A stretch of DNA of 64,000 nucleotides, from NCBI GenBank assembly GCA_030054835.1, contig JASGVS010000012.1, forward strand, positions 1 through 64,000, given 5' to 3'. Of the stretch, positions 51,936 through 60,640 are shown piece after piece. The notes beneath the pieces were generated by a model, which was not told where the DNA came from, ran no database searches, and saw nothing but the letters and a program-made list of their open reading frames with translations. The translations under genes and the position numbers were made by a program. The DNA comes from UBA3910 sp002391465 (GTDB lineage Bacteria; Bacillota; Limnochordia; Darwinibacteriales; Darwinibacteriaceae). The first letter of the stretch is position 1; the number at the start of each line of letters is the position of its first letter.

Positions 51936-53459
51936 ATGTTCTTCAGCAACCTGTTTAAGAGCAAACCAGCCATGGCCAAGGGAGAGGTACTCAGCACTTC
52001 CCTTGAAGCCAATCTGCGCCGTTTCAAACTGGACATTTTTGCGGACAACGAGATCGTCATGTTCCGCAAATTCCGCTCCGCCTCCCCCAAACCCCGAGAG
52101 TGTGTACTCATTTTCAATGATTATATGGCCAAGCATGAATTCTTAAGTCATTATGTCCTGCAGCCCATGATGGAAAAATCCATTCCTGCCCGCTTAGAAG
52201 GGAAAAAGCTGGTGCAGCACATTATGAACACCATCATCAGCGCCGATGGTGTCGATTTCCAAGCCTCAATCGCGGAACTGACTGAAGCGGTACTGAGTGG
52301 CTCGGGCGTTGTTTTGATTGACGGTTGTGATTTGGGCATCGTGGTTGATGCCCAAGGGTGGGAAAAAAGGAAGGTCTCAGAGCCTCCTACGGCCAACGTG
52401 GTACGGGGCCCCCGGGTGGGTTTTACGGAAGAATTGGGCGTGGGTCTGGCGCTCCTCAGGCGCAGGATAAAGTGTCCCAGCCTTAAGTTTAGGTATTTTG
52501 AAGTGGGAACCCAAACCCGGACCAAAGTGGCCATCAGCTACATAGAAGGTCTCGCCAGCGAAAAACTAGTTGATGAAGTTATTACCAGAATCGAGGAAAT
52601 CGAGATCGATGGAGTGCTGGACTCCGGTTACATCGAGGAGCTCATCCGCGATACACCCTTTACGCCCCTGCCAACCATCGGCAGCAGCGAACGGCCTGAT
52701 GTGGTGGCAGCTAGGCTCTTGGAAGGGCGCGTGGCCATTTTGGTTGATGGTTCTCCCTTTGCCCTGACGGTGCCGCATTTCTTCGTTGAGAATTTCCAGG
52801 CCAGTGAAGATTACTACAAGAACTGGATCAACGCGTCCTTTCAAAGGCTGTTGCGTTACATCTGCTTTTTTCTAACCACTAGCACTCCCGCCCTCTATCT
52901 TGTGTTGATAAATTACCATCCCCAGCTTATTCCCACTGAGTTGGTGCTGAGCATCTCGGCCGCGAGGATGGCGGTACCCTTCCCGGCGGTGGTGGAAGTG
53001 ACGGCCATGGGACTTATGTTTGAGATCTTGCGGGAAGCGGGTATCCGCCTGCCCCAACCTATCGGCGATGCCATCAGCATTGTGGGGGCTATAGTCCTAG
53101 GGGAAGCTGCAGTGAGCGCGAATCTGGTCAGTGCACCCATGATTATTGTGGTGGGGGTAACCGGCATTTCCGGCTTCGCCACTCCTTCTCTCCACGGTTC
53201 GGCCATAATCATCCGGTTTATCCTGGTCATTTTGTCTTCCATCTTCGGACTCTATGGTTATCTGTTCGGTGCTGTGGCCTTCCTGCTCCATTTGGCCACC
53301 ATCCACTCCTTCGGAGCACCCTATCTCACTGGGTACATCTCCTTTTTCCCGCAGGATACCAAGGATACGCTGCTGCGCGCCCCGTGGTGGGGGATGCTGT
53401 GGCGCCCAAGGTTTCTAGCTACCCGCAATAAGGTCCGAATGAGAGATGCAAGATCATGA
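51936..53459 (+). CDS. spore germination receptor subunit A (GerA family)
   Basis: 507 residues. A large N-terminal hydrophilic region (about 1-280) is followed by five or so membrane helices (about 300-450) and a hydrophilic tail. Typical GerA-family wording includes GVVLIDGCDLGIVVDAQGWEKR-type strand, shown by EPPTANVVRGPRVGFTEEL, LRRRIKCPSL and the membrane region REAGIRLPQPIGDAISIVG. It forms the germinant receptor in the spore inner membrane with subunits B and C. The ATG at 51936 has AAGGGTG five bases upstream. It heads a four-gene operon A-C-D-B. Confidence 0.95.
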   Translation: MFFSNLFKSKPAMAKGEVLSTSLEANLRRFKLDIFADNEIVMFRKFRSASPKPRECVLIFNDYMAKHEFLSHYVLQPMMEKSIPARLEGKKLVQHIMNTIISADGVDFQASIAELTEAVLSGSGVVLIDGCDLGIVVDAQGWEKRKVSEPPTANVVRGPRVGFTEELGVGLALLRRRIKCPSLKFRYFEVGTQTRTKVAISYIEGLASEKLVDEVITRIEEIEIDGVLDSGYIEELIRDTPFTPLPTIGSSERPDVVAARLLEGRVAILVDGSPFALTVPHFFVENFQASEDYYKNWINASFQRLLRYICFFLTTSTPALYLVLINYHPQLIPTELVLSISAARMAVPFPAVVEVTAMGLMFEILREAGIRLPQPIGDAISIVGAIVLGEAAVSANLVSAPMIIVVGVTGISGFATPSLHGSAIIIRFILVILSSIFGLYGYLFGAVAFLLHLATIHSFGAPYLTGYISFFPQDTKDTLLRAPWWGMLWRPRFLATRNKVRMRDARS

Positions 53460-54604
53460 GCAGAAAAACGGTCCTTCTACTCGTCTTCTTCACACTGGGC
53501 CTTTCTTTTTCAGGCTGCTGGGACTACCATGAGCTGGAGACGGTTGATTTTGTCCTGGGCTTAGGCTTGGATGAAATCGACCCCGATTTTGACCTTGTTG
53601 TGGAAACGATAAAGGTGAAGGGAACACCGGAGACAGAGTTTACCCCAGTTGTATTCACGAACAAGGGGCCGAGCCTTTCTGCAACGCGCCGAGCCCTGAC
53701 TGATCAAGTGGGAGCCCGTTTGATTTGGTCCCACGCCCAGGTTATGTTGTTTTCTGAAGAGGTAGCCCAGGACAACATTTTAGCTGCGCTGGAGTTTGTA
53801 GTCCGCGATGCGGACATCAGGACGTCAATGCTGCTGTTTGTGACCAAGGACTGCACTGTTGAGGAAGTGTTCAAGAGCAAACCACCCATTGCCGATATTG
53901 TCTCGGACCATCTGGTTAATTTGGTGAGCCTGCGGGAGCAGATCCCAAATTTCTACCCCCGCTGCTCCTGGCAGTTCCGGCAGGCGCTGTCCTTAAGCGG
54001 TATCAATCCCACGCTGCCTACCGTAAAACTTGTCCAGGAAGGGACAGATAAGATACCGGTGATTGACGGAACGGCCCTTTTTAAGGGGACGAAGATGGTG
54101 GGTTGGATCGATGGGCAAGAATCACGTCTCCTCGCCATGATCATGGGGGAAAGGGACAGGGGTGCGCTGGTGGTAAGAACAAACGTGGGGGGCAGAAGTG
54201 GTGACATAACCTATGAAGTCAGGAGCAATAGGGTCAAGGTTAGTCCCAAGGTTGATGGACCAAAGTTGGCATTTTCCATTGAAGTTCAGCTTCAGCTTGA
54301 CCTGTCTGATTTGGGGGCACTGGATATTGAATACGGGGATCCCAAAGTTAGGCTTGCGTTGGAAAAGGAGATTAATAACCTACTTCAAGGGCAGATTCTG
54401 GAATGCGTGGAAAAGATCCAGAAGGAATTCAAGACTGACGTATTGGGTTTAGGCCTTACGCTCAAACAGCGTCATCCTAGTGTATGGCGGCTGTACGAGG
54501 GTAAGTGGGATGAAGTTTTCCCAGAAGTAGAGGTTGAAGTGGCCGTTGGAAGCAGAATAGTCTCCACAGGTGTACTATCTAGGCCCGGGCGGATGAGGGA
54601 ATAG
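53456..54604 (+). CDS. spore germination receptor lipoprotein subunit C (GerC family)
   Basis: 382 residues. A signal peptide ends in the lipobox FSGC with Cys21, followed at once by WDYHELE, the CWD start typical of GerC proteins. The remainder is the three-domain GerAC fold, e.g. LGLGLD, ATRRALTDQVG, WSHAQVMLFSEEVA and GTALFKGTKMVGW. It anchors to the outer face of the spore inner membrane. Its ATG overlaps the stop of subunit A in ATGA, so translation is coupled. Confidence 0.95.
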   Translation: MSRKTVLLLVFFTLGLSFSGCWDYHELETVDFVLGLGLDEIDPDFDLVVETIKVKGTPETEFTPVVFTNKGPSLSATRRALTDQVGARLIWSHAQVMLFSEEVAQDNILAALEFVVRDADIRTSMLLFVTKDCTVEEVFKSKPPIADIVSDHLVNLVSLREQIPNFYPRCSWQFRQALSLSGINPTLPTVKLVQEGTDKIPVIDGTALFKGTKMVGWIDGQESRLLAMIMGERDRGALVVRTNVGGRSGDITYEVRSNRVKVSPKVDGPKLAFSIEVQLQLDLSDLGALDIEYGDPKVRLALEKEINNLLQGQILECVEKIQKEFKTDVLGLGLTLKQRHPSVWRLYEGKWDEVFPEVEVEVAVGSRIVSTGVLSRPGRMRE

Positions 54605-54606
54605 GC

Positions 54607-54831
54607 ATGGCCATTTTAATTGCGGTTGGGTTTTTACTGGTGGGAATTTTCGAGGTGGCAGTTTGGCCCGAGCGGCCCCTCAGGAAGGTGGCTGCTTATG
54701 TTGTCCTGCTTGCTGCCATGGCCGTCCTGTCCGTTTTGGTTACGCTCGAACCCCAGCTGCCGGTACCATCTCCCCTTGATTGGGTGAAGGGTCTATACGA
54801 GCGGCTGGTGAAAGGGGTGCAGGGGAAGTGA
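54607..54831 (+). CDS. small two-helix membrane protein in the germination operon (D-subunit-like)
   Basis: 74 residues with two hydrophobic helices, about 2-20 and 27-46, and a short tail. Small two-helix proteins in germinant receptor operons (e.g. GerKD-type D subunits in Bacillus) modulate receptor function. This one has the right size, topology and position, between the C and B subunit genes, but I base the call on that and not on sequence motifs. AGGG lies seven bases before the ATG. Its stop overlaps the GTG of the next gene in GTGA. Confidence 0.7.
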   Translation: MAILIAVGFLLVGIFEVAVWPERPLRKVAAYVVLLAAMAVLSVLVTLEPQLPVPSPLDWVKGLYERLVKGVQGK

Positions 54832-55907
54832 ATGAACGGGTTCCCGACCATCAGGGCCTCGCCCTGGTTTTCCTCTTTGTCCTGGGTAATTCCACCATTT
54901 TCGGTTTGGGCAAGCGAGCCGGTGCCGATATTTGGCTGGCCTATCTCTTGGCCATTGCAATTGCCCTGCCTATCATCTTGATGCAGATGCGCTGGCGTAT
55001 GCTGATGCCAGGTAGAAATCTCTGGGAGGGTTTGGGCAACCTTATCGGCAAATGGCCTGCCCGTTTTGTAGTTTTGTATTACAGTTTTTATGCCTGGCGC
55101 CTGGCCAGTTTAGTGGTCACCGATTTGACCAGGTTCATTGCGGCAGTCTCACTGGAAAGCACGCCCACATCGCTCATGGGCTTGATGCTGGCGCTGCTCG
55201 CCCTATGGGGTGTGAAGGCCGGCGTAGAAGCACTGGGCCGTTGGAGTATCGTTACGGTAAGATTCATCATCCCCCTCAGTCTTCTCATGTTCCTTCTCAT
55301 CTTGACCGAAGTCAATCTGCGGCATTTCCTTCCCGTGCTTTACCACGGTTTTCTGCCTGTTGTAATGGGCGCTTTGGAACTGCTCGATGTTCCCTTCCTC
55401 ACCACAGGCTTGGTTTTTTGGGTGTTTGACTCCTTCGAAGAAAAGGAATCACCCAAACGGATCTTTTTACCCGGCTTTCTCATTGCCGCGGTGATGCTCC
55501 TTTTCATTTCTTCCTCCGTCCTGGCGGTGATTGGAGCGCACAAATATTCAGCTTCCTACTTTCCCACCTTTGTAGCTATTTCCCGCATTGACATAGCCCG
55601 TTTCCTAAGCCGTTTAGAAACAAGTGTAGGCATCTTATTTGTGGTGGGCAGCTTCCTGAAACTCAGCGTATGCCTCTTGGTGGCCAGCAAAGGGCTGGCC
55701 TGGGGTCTAGGTTTTACCGATTACAGGTTCTTAGTTACACCCTTAGCGCTGGGCACCGTTGCGGGCTCCCAATGGTTCACTAAAGACCTGATGGAAATTT
55801 ATTTTACGGCCACAAAAATGCTCCATCCCTATGACTTGTCCATACAACTGGTCATTCCCCTAATTTTGTGGGTCGTGGCGGAAGTGAAACACCGGGGACA
55901 GAGGTGA
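54828..55907 (+). CDS. spore germination receptor subunit B, endospore germination permease (GerB family)
   Basis: 359 residues with ten membrane helices, of the APC-fold amino-acid transporter type. It begins HQGLALVFLFVLGNSTIFGLGKRAGADIW, the usual GerB start, given here by its LGNSTIFGLG core, and ends in a helix without soluble tail. It is thought to bind the germinant, often an amino acid or sugar. The GTG at 54828 overlaps the upstream stop. The operon ends here, convergent with a serine hydrolase gene two bases on. Confidence 0.93.
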   Translation: MNERVPDHQGLALVFLFVLGNSTIFGLGKRAGADIWLAYLLAIAIALPIILMQMRWRMLMPGRNLWEGLGNLIGKWPARFVVLYYSFYAWRLASLVVTDLTRFIAAVSLESTPTSLMGLMLALLALWGVKAGVEALGRWSIVTVRFIIPLSLLMFLLILTEVNLRHFLPVLYHGFLPVVMGALELLDVPFLTTGLVFWVFDSFEEKESPKRIFLPGFLIAAVMLLFISSSVLAVIGAHKYSASYFPTFVAISRIDIARFLSRLETSVGILFVVGSFLKLSVCLLVASKGLAWGLGFTDYRFLVTPLALGTVAGSQWFTKDLMEIYFTATKMLHPYDLSIQLVIPLILWVVAEVKHRGQR

Positions 55908-55909
55908 GC

Positions 55910-56971
55910 TTAGGGATTATCAATTGCCTCACAGACCGCCTGATAAAAACGGGGCCGCAGCGGGAAAATGGCATCGTTGTGCCGGGTGGGATGGACTCGA
56001 TTGGTGAGCAGAATAGCGTAGAAACCCCTCGAAAAGTCGATCCAGAGCGACGTGCCGGTAAAACCGGTGTGGCCGATTGACTTGGGAGAAAGGAGGGGGC
56101 CTCCGAAACAGTCATGGCCAGGGAGGACCCAACCTAGGGTGCGCGGCTGCTTGGGATCTGGGCTGTAGTTGTTGTGAAGCAGTTTGACAGTACTGGGCTG
56201 CAGAATTTGCTTACCCTTGTAACTGCCTTCATCGAGCAGCATCTGGCAGAAGACGGCCAGTTCTACTGCTGTACCGAACAAGCCCGCATTGCCGCTCACA
56301 CCGTCCAAGGCCCGCGCCCGCTCATCGTGAACTACACCCCGCAAAAAGGACTGATTCTTTTCATCCCATTCGGTACAAGCTGTCCTGTTTCTCTTTTCGG
56401 CAGGAGGATTGTAGCCCGTATCCTTGAACTTAAGTGGTAGGGCTACCAGTTCCTGAAAAAGCTTGTCCAGCCTTGTTCCCGTTATCTTCTCTAAAATAAG
56501 GGCGAGGGCAATAAATCCGGTGCAGGCGTAGAACACGCTGGTCCCAATGGGGCTGCGCAGGGGCCTGTCAAAAACTGCCTCCAGGGCGGTTTCTCTTTGG
56601 CCAAAACGAGGATGGTACTCCAGCCGGTAAGCAGAGGGCATGCCCGCGCTGTGGGTGAGCAACTGCTCAATTGTGATTGGCTGCTTATCCAAGGGAGCCC
56701 AGGGTAGGATCTCACCGATGGTGGTATCCAGTCGCAAGAGCCCCTGTTCTGCCAGCTGGAGGGTGACAGTGGTTGTACTGATCACTTTGGTGAGGGAGGC
56801 CAGATCGAAGATGGAATCGATTTGGGTCCCTGCTGCACCGTCAAGATAGCAGAGGCGGCCAAAGGCCTCAGCTGCCGCTATTTTCCCTTGATAACCTATG
56901 AAGGCAACTGCAGCAGAGGCGTGTTCGTCTGCAACGAATTGGGCTGTATATTTCAGGGCTTGACTAAACAT
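55910..56971 (-). CDS. serine hydrolase of the beta-lactamase (class C/PBP4*) family
   Basis: 353 residues. The nucleophile motif is SLTK in FDLASLTKVISTT. The YxN site reads YAC in VFYACTGFIAL, with Asn replaced by Cys. The KTG position is HTG in GHTGFTGTSLWID, as in esterase-like members. No signal peptide is visible, so it is probably cytoplasmic. Such proteins are usually peptidases or esterases rather than antibiotic-resistance enzymes, and resistance should not be inferred. The ATG at 56971 has AAAGGA eight bases upstream; a frame extension to 57001 is less likely. Confidence 0.88.
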   Translation of the reverse strand: MFSQALKYTAQFVADEHASAAVAFIGYQGKIAAAEAFGRLCYLDGAAGTQIDSIFDLASLTKVISTTTVTLQLAEQGLLRLDTTIGEILPWAPLDKQPITIEQLLTHSAGMPSAYRLEYHPRFGQRETALEAVFDRPLRSPIGTSVFYACTGFIALALILEKITGTRLDKLFQELVALPLKFKDTGYNPPAEKRNRTACTEWDEKNQSFLRGVVHDERARALDGVSGNAGLFGTAVELAVFCQMLLDEGSYKGKQILQPSTVKLLHNNYSPDPKQPRTLGWVLPGHDCFGGPLLSPKSIGHTGFTGTSLWIDFSRGFYAILLTNRVHPTRHNDAIFPLRPRFYQAVCEAIDNP

Positions 56972-57045
56972 AGTGCCATTCCTTTCCAAGTGTATTACCA
57001 AGGTGGGCCCGTTTTTTCCAATGATAACATTATGGGGGCGATTAC

Positions 57046-58755
57046 ATGGACGCTAGAGAGCGATACCAGGCTTGGTTAGACCATCTGTTAATCGATAACG
57101 ACACAAAGGCAGAGCTTAGGGCCTTGGACTCTGATCCAGCGGAAATTGAGGACCGCTTTTTCCGCACGTTGGAATTTGGTACAGGCGGTATGCGGGGCCA
57201 AATGGGGGCCGGTTCTAACCGCATGAACATATATACTGTTCGTTTGGCTGTTCAGGCTTTGGCCCATACCTTGAAAAAGACAGGCAGAACAGCAGGGGGA
57301 GTAGTGATCGCCTACGATTCTCGCCATAAATCTAGGGAGTTTGCTGAGGAGGCCGCCGCCGTTTTGGTGGGCAATTTAATTCCTGTGTATGTTTTCCCCG
57401 CCATTGCACCCACTCCTCTTTTATCCTATGCCGTACGGTACTGCCAAGCCTCAGCAGGGATCGTCATTACCGCCAGCCACAATCCTCCCGCTTACAACGG
57501 TCTTAAGGTGTATAATGAACGGGGTAACCAGGTCTTGGCGGAGGAAGCGGATGTAATCAGCTCCCACATGGCTGCCCTCAGCCTGGAAGATGTGTTCATT
57601 GACAAAAACCCAAAGGGCAGTGAGCTTTGGCGGGAGTGTGGAGAGGAACTTCTCGATGCGTATTACGAGCGTCTTCTGGCAATTACGCCTGACGTGGAAG
57701 GCGGTCATGATCTAAGGATTCTCTATACACCGCTCCACGGCACAGGTGCCCGATTCGTCCCCGAAATTCTACGTAAGGCAAGTTTCCACGCAGTCTCTAC
57801 CGTGACTGAACAGATGGTGCCCGACGGAGATTTTTCCACAGTCCGTTCCCCCAATCCGGAAGCGAGGGATGCATACGAACTAGCCTTTGCATATGCTGAG
57901 AAGGACCCGTTTGATTTGATCATCGCCACCGACCCCGATGCGGACCGCATGGGTGTGGCTGTTCTGGACGGAGACGATTGGGTGCTGCTGAACGGAAACC
58001 AAATCGGTGTACTGCTGCTGGATTTCATCTTGAGCCATCTCCCCGCAGATAAGCGGAACAAAGGTGTGGTAGTAAAGACGATAGTCACGACGGAAATGGT
58101 GGACGCGGTGGCGGAACACTACGGCGTGGAAGTGCGCAGTACACTCACCGGCTTCAAGTATATTGGGGAGTTGATCGATCTGCTGCCTGAAGAGGGCAGG
58201 GTTTTCATTTTTGGTTTTGAGGAATCGTACGGCTACTTAGCGGGCGATGCGGTGCGGGACAAGGACGCGGTCCTGGCCAGCCTTTTAATTGCCAAGGCCG
58301 CCGCTTTTTACAAGCAACAAGGATTGACACTCCTCCAGCGTTTACAAGCGTTGTTCCAAACCCACGGTTACTACCTGCAAGGGAGCTGCGCTTACGAGTT
58401 TGCATCCAGTTTAGAAGCGGAGCGGGGGGCAAAACTCATTTCCCGTCTCCAGGAAACACCCATCCCGGTTATAGGTTCGGAACAGGTGGTCCGTATGCTG
58501 GACTATAGCACCGGGAAGTCCCTTGATCTAAAGACCGGTGAGGAGGGTCTGATTGACCTTCCCCAGGAGCGGGTGCTGCAGTGGATCACCCAAGGAGGTA
58601 GTAAAGTGACGCTGCGTCCATCCGGTACCGAACCGAAAATGAAGCTCTACCTGGAGGTGCGGGCAGGAGATAAACGAGTGGGAGAGACAAGGCTTGCCGC
58701 CCTGCAGCAGGCTTTTGATCAAATTGTACGAGAAGCTTTGGCTACGGGGCTTTAA
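57046..58755 (+). CDS. pgcA: phosphoglucomutase/phosphomannomutase family phosphohexomutase
   Basis: Cytoplasmic alpha-D-phosphohexomutase of 569 residues, the length of PgcA-type phospho-sugar mutases, interconverting glucose 1- and 6-phosphates for cell-wall and polysaccharide precursors. All four motifs are visible: TASHNPPAYNGLK with phosphoserine Ser144, metal loop DPDADRMG with Asp296, sugar loop GFEESYG and phosphate loop RPSGTEPKMK. The ATG at 57046 has GGGGG seven bases upstream. It diverges from the serine hydrolase, sharing a 74-base region. Confidence 0.93.
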   Translation: MDARERYQAWLDHLLIDNDTKAELRALDSDPAEIEDRFFRTLEFGTGGMRGQMGAGSNRMNIYTVRLAVQALAHTLKKTGRTAGGVVIAYDSRHKSREFAEEAAAVLVGNLIPVYVFPAIAPTPLLSYAVRYCQASAGIVITASHNPPAYNGLKVYNERGNQVLAEEADVISSHMAALSLEDVFIDKNPKGSELWRECGEELLDAYYERLLAITPDVEGGHDLRILYTPLHGTGARFVPEILRKASFHAVSTVTEQMVPDGDFSTVRSPNPEARDAYELAFAYAEKDPFDLIIATDPDADRMGVAVLDGDDWVLLNGNQIGVLLLDFILSHLPADKRNKGVVVKTIVTTEMVDAVAEHYGVEVRSTLTGFKYIGELIDLLPEEGRVFIFGFEESYGYLAGDAVRDKDAVLASLLIAKAAAFYKQQGLTLLQRLQALFQTHGYYLQGSCAYEFASSLEAERGAKLISRLQETPIPVIGSEQVVRMLDYSTGKSLDLKTGEEGLIDLPQERVLQWITQGGSKVTLRPSGTEPKMKLYLEVRAGDKRVGETRLAALQQAFDQIVREALATGL

Positions 58756-58833
58756 CATCCCACTAAGGATCCCAACCAGCGAGCAAGGATAGCATTCTTT
58801 GGTCGCAGGGGTGGGTGGAAGGAAGGGGGAATC

Positions 58834-59397
58834 TTGTTGTCATCCAAACTAAAGGACTTTTGGCGGCTGTTTACAGCCTTTTTTCGGATAGGTGCCTTCA
58901 CCTTTGGCGGGGGATTTGCTATGCTGCCCTTAATTGAGAAGGAAGTTGTGGATCGTAATGGCTGGGCAGAGCGAGACGAGATCCTGGACATTTTCGCCTT
59001 AGCCCAATCGGTGCCCGGTGCTATTGGTGTGAATACGGCGGTTTTTGTTGGGGGGCGGCTGTATGGTATAGCGGGGGCCATCGTTGCCCTGGTTGGTGTA
59101 ATTACTCCATCTTTCTTGATTATCTTAGTAATTGCCCATTTCTTTGCCCAGTTTAAGGATAATCCCTATGTGGCCAGTGCCTTTGCAGGCTTACGGGGAG
59201 CCATCATCGGTTTGATTGCCTGTGCTGCGGTGCGGGTAGCCCGCACTGCTATTTTTGATCGCTTTGGTCTGGCTGTGGCTGTCACTGCCTTTTTCTTAAG
59301 TGTTAACGGCATTATTCCGGCAGTGTGGTTGATGGTCTTGGGCGGACTGGCCGGGTATCTGTACTATACCAGAAAGAAACAGGAGAAGACTCTATGA
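58834..59397 (+). CDS. chromate transporter family protein, N-half type (second pair)
   Basis: 187 residues with five or six helices. Motifs FFRIGAFTFGGGFAMLPLIEKEVV and SVPGAIGVNTAVFVGG, given by FTFGGGFAMLPL, are the short-chain CHR N-half type. It is the second such pair in the window. The TTG start at 58834 has GGGGG a few bases upstream. Confidence 0.88.
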   Translation: MLSSKLKDFWRLFTAFFRIGAFTFGGGFAMLPLIEKEVVDRNGWAERDEILDIFALAQSVPGAIGVNTAVFVGGRLYGIAGAIVALVGVITPSFLIILVIAHFFAQFKDNPYVASAFAGLRGAIIGLIACAAVRVARTAIFDRFGLAVAVTAFFLSVNGIIPAVWLMVLGGLAGYLYYTRKKQEKTL

Positions 59398-59930
59398 TCC
59401 TCTTGCAGTTATTCTATTCCTTTTTCAAAATCGGGTTGTTTACCATCGGCGGCGGTTACGCCATGCTCGCCATTATTCAGCAGGAGATTGTTCGCTACGG
59501 CTGGCTCACTAGGGCTGAGTTTGTGGATATAGTGAGCATCGCTGAAATGACGCCTGGACCCATTGCGGTCAATGCTGCCACCTTTGTGGGTTACCGCTCT
59601 GCGGGGCTGGCAGGAGCGCTTGCAGCCACAACGGCTGTCGTTTTGCCCTCTCTCATCAGCGTAATGGTTGTGGCCAAGGCGTGGGAGCGGTACAAATCAT
59701 CCCAGGCCGTGCAGGGCATGTTTGGAGGCATTAGGCCTGTGGTAGTGGGGTTAGTGGGGGCCGCAGCCGTGCTTGTGGCCACGACGAGCTTGGAAACCCT
59801 GACAGGCCTGGGCGTAAAGGTGGGTACCCTTCTCATTGCGGCTGGTTCCTTTGGAGCTGTTTACTATCTCAAATGGGATCCGATTAAGGTCTTGCTTGGG
59901 GCCGGTCTTTTGGGCCTACTCCTTTTCTAG
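59394..59930 (+). CDS. chromate transporter family protein, C-half type (second pair)
   Basis: 178 residues. Motif FFKIGLFTIGGGYAMLAII, with AEMTPGPIAVNAATFVGY. Its ATG overlaps the upstream stop in ATGA, so the two halves are translationally coupled as in the pair at 37971-39106. It probably forms one transporter with that partner. The substrate may be chromate, sulfate or another oxyanion. Confidence 0.88.
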   Translation: MILLQLFYSFFKIGLFTIGGGYAMLAIIQQEIVRYGWLTRAEFVDIVSIAEMTPGPIAVNAATFVGYRSAGLAGALAATTAVVLPSLISVMVVAKAWERYKSSQAVQGMFGGIRPVVVGLVGAAAVLVATTSLETLTGLGVKVGTLLIAAGSFGAVYYLKWDPIKVLLGAGLLGLLLF

Positions 59931-59943
59931 CGCCTGAAAAATT

Positions 59944-59985
59944 TACCATATCTGCCTAGCCAGCGCAGGGCAGGTATGGTATACT
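59944..59985 (+). promoter_or_regulatory. tetR promoter overlapped by a 13-base inverted repeat operator
   Basis: TACCATATCTGCC (59944-59956) and GGCAGGTATGGTA (59969-59981) are complementary at 12 of 13 positions with a 12-base spacer. TAGCCA (59957-59962) and TATACT (59980-59985), 17 bases apart, can act as promoter. The layout fits autoregulation by the TetR protein encoded at 60038. The RNA hairpin could also end the upstream chromate operon. Confidence 0.5.
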
Positions 59986-60037
59986 ATTTTCGTAGCATAT
60001 GACTGGGTGGTCACATCGTTTGGAAAGGGTGAACAAG

Positions 60038-60640
60038 ATGCCGAAGCAGACCTTCTTTAATCTAGAGCCCGAGCGGCGGGAGAAGATCATTGCCGCAGCT
60101 GTAGATGAATTTGCTCGCCACCCCTTCGAACAGGCATCTTTAACCCGCATCGTGGAAAATTGCGGTATTGCCAAGGGCAGTATGTATCAGTATTTTGCCG
60201 ATAAACTTGATTTGTACCTGTATATTGTGGAGCTTGCCTATGAACGCAAGCGCGACTATGTGGGGCGGGCGTTCGCCCTTCAGGCGGACATTTTCTCCGT
60301 TTTAGAGGAGTACTACCGCCAGTCGTTCCAGTTCTCCCGGGATTATCCCAGCTTGAATCAGGTGACGAACAACTACTGGAACAGCCGAGCTCAAGTTCTC
60401 AGTGGTGCATTGGAAGAGGGACGCCTGAACCGGGCCGAGGAGTTCGGCCGTTTTCTGTCTGAAGCGATGGAGTCGGGTGAAGTGAACGCCGATCTGAATT
60501 CGGAGGCAGTATTCTTCACCTACCACGCCGTGGGTAGGGCCCTTATCGACTACTTCGACAAGGACATAGACGATGATTTTGTGAAGCAGGTCTTGGATGT
60601 ACTGCGCTTTGGCCTGCAGCGGAGAGGAGAAGGAAAATGA
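60038..60640 (+). CDS. TetR/AcrR family transcriptional regulator
   Basis: 200 residues. The N-terminal helix-turn-helix (about 10-55) has EKIIAAAVDEFARHPFEQASL and VENCGIAKGSMYQYFADKLDL, given by GSMYQYF. The C-terminal ligand domain is helical and not of a recognised subgroup. The ATG at 60038 has AAGGGTG six bases upstream. Its stop overlaps the start of the ABC solute-binding protein gene in ATGA, so it is co-transcribed with an importer it probably regulates. The inducer may be the imported peptide or metal chelate. Confidence 0.92.
   Translation: MPKQTFFNLEPERREKIIAAAVDEFARHPFEQASLTRIVENCGIAKGSMYQYFADKLDLYLYIVELAYERKRDYVGRAFALQADIFSVLEEYYRQSFQFSRDYPSLNQVTNNYWNSRAQVLSGALEEGRLNRAEEFGRFLSEAMESGEVNADLNSEAVFFTYHAVGRALIDYFDKDIDDDFVKQVLDVLRFGLQRRGEGK

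Noticed and set aside
55910..56971. Beta-lactam resistance enzyme
   Set aside because: There is no signal peptide, the YxN motif is YAC and KTG is HTG. These point to an esterase/peptidase-like member of the family.
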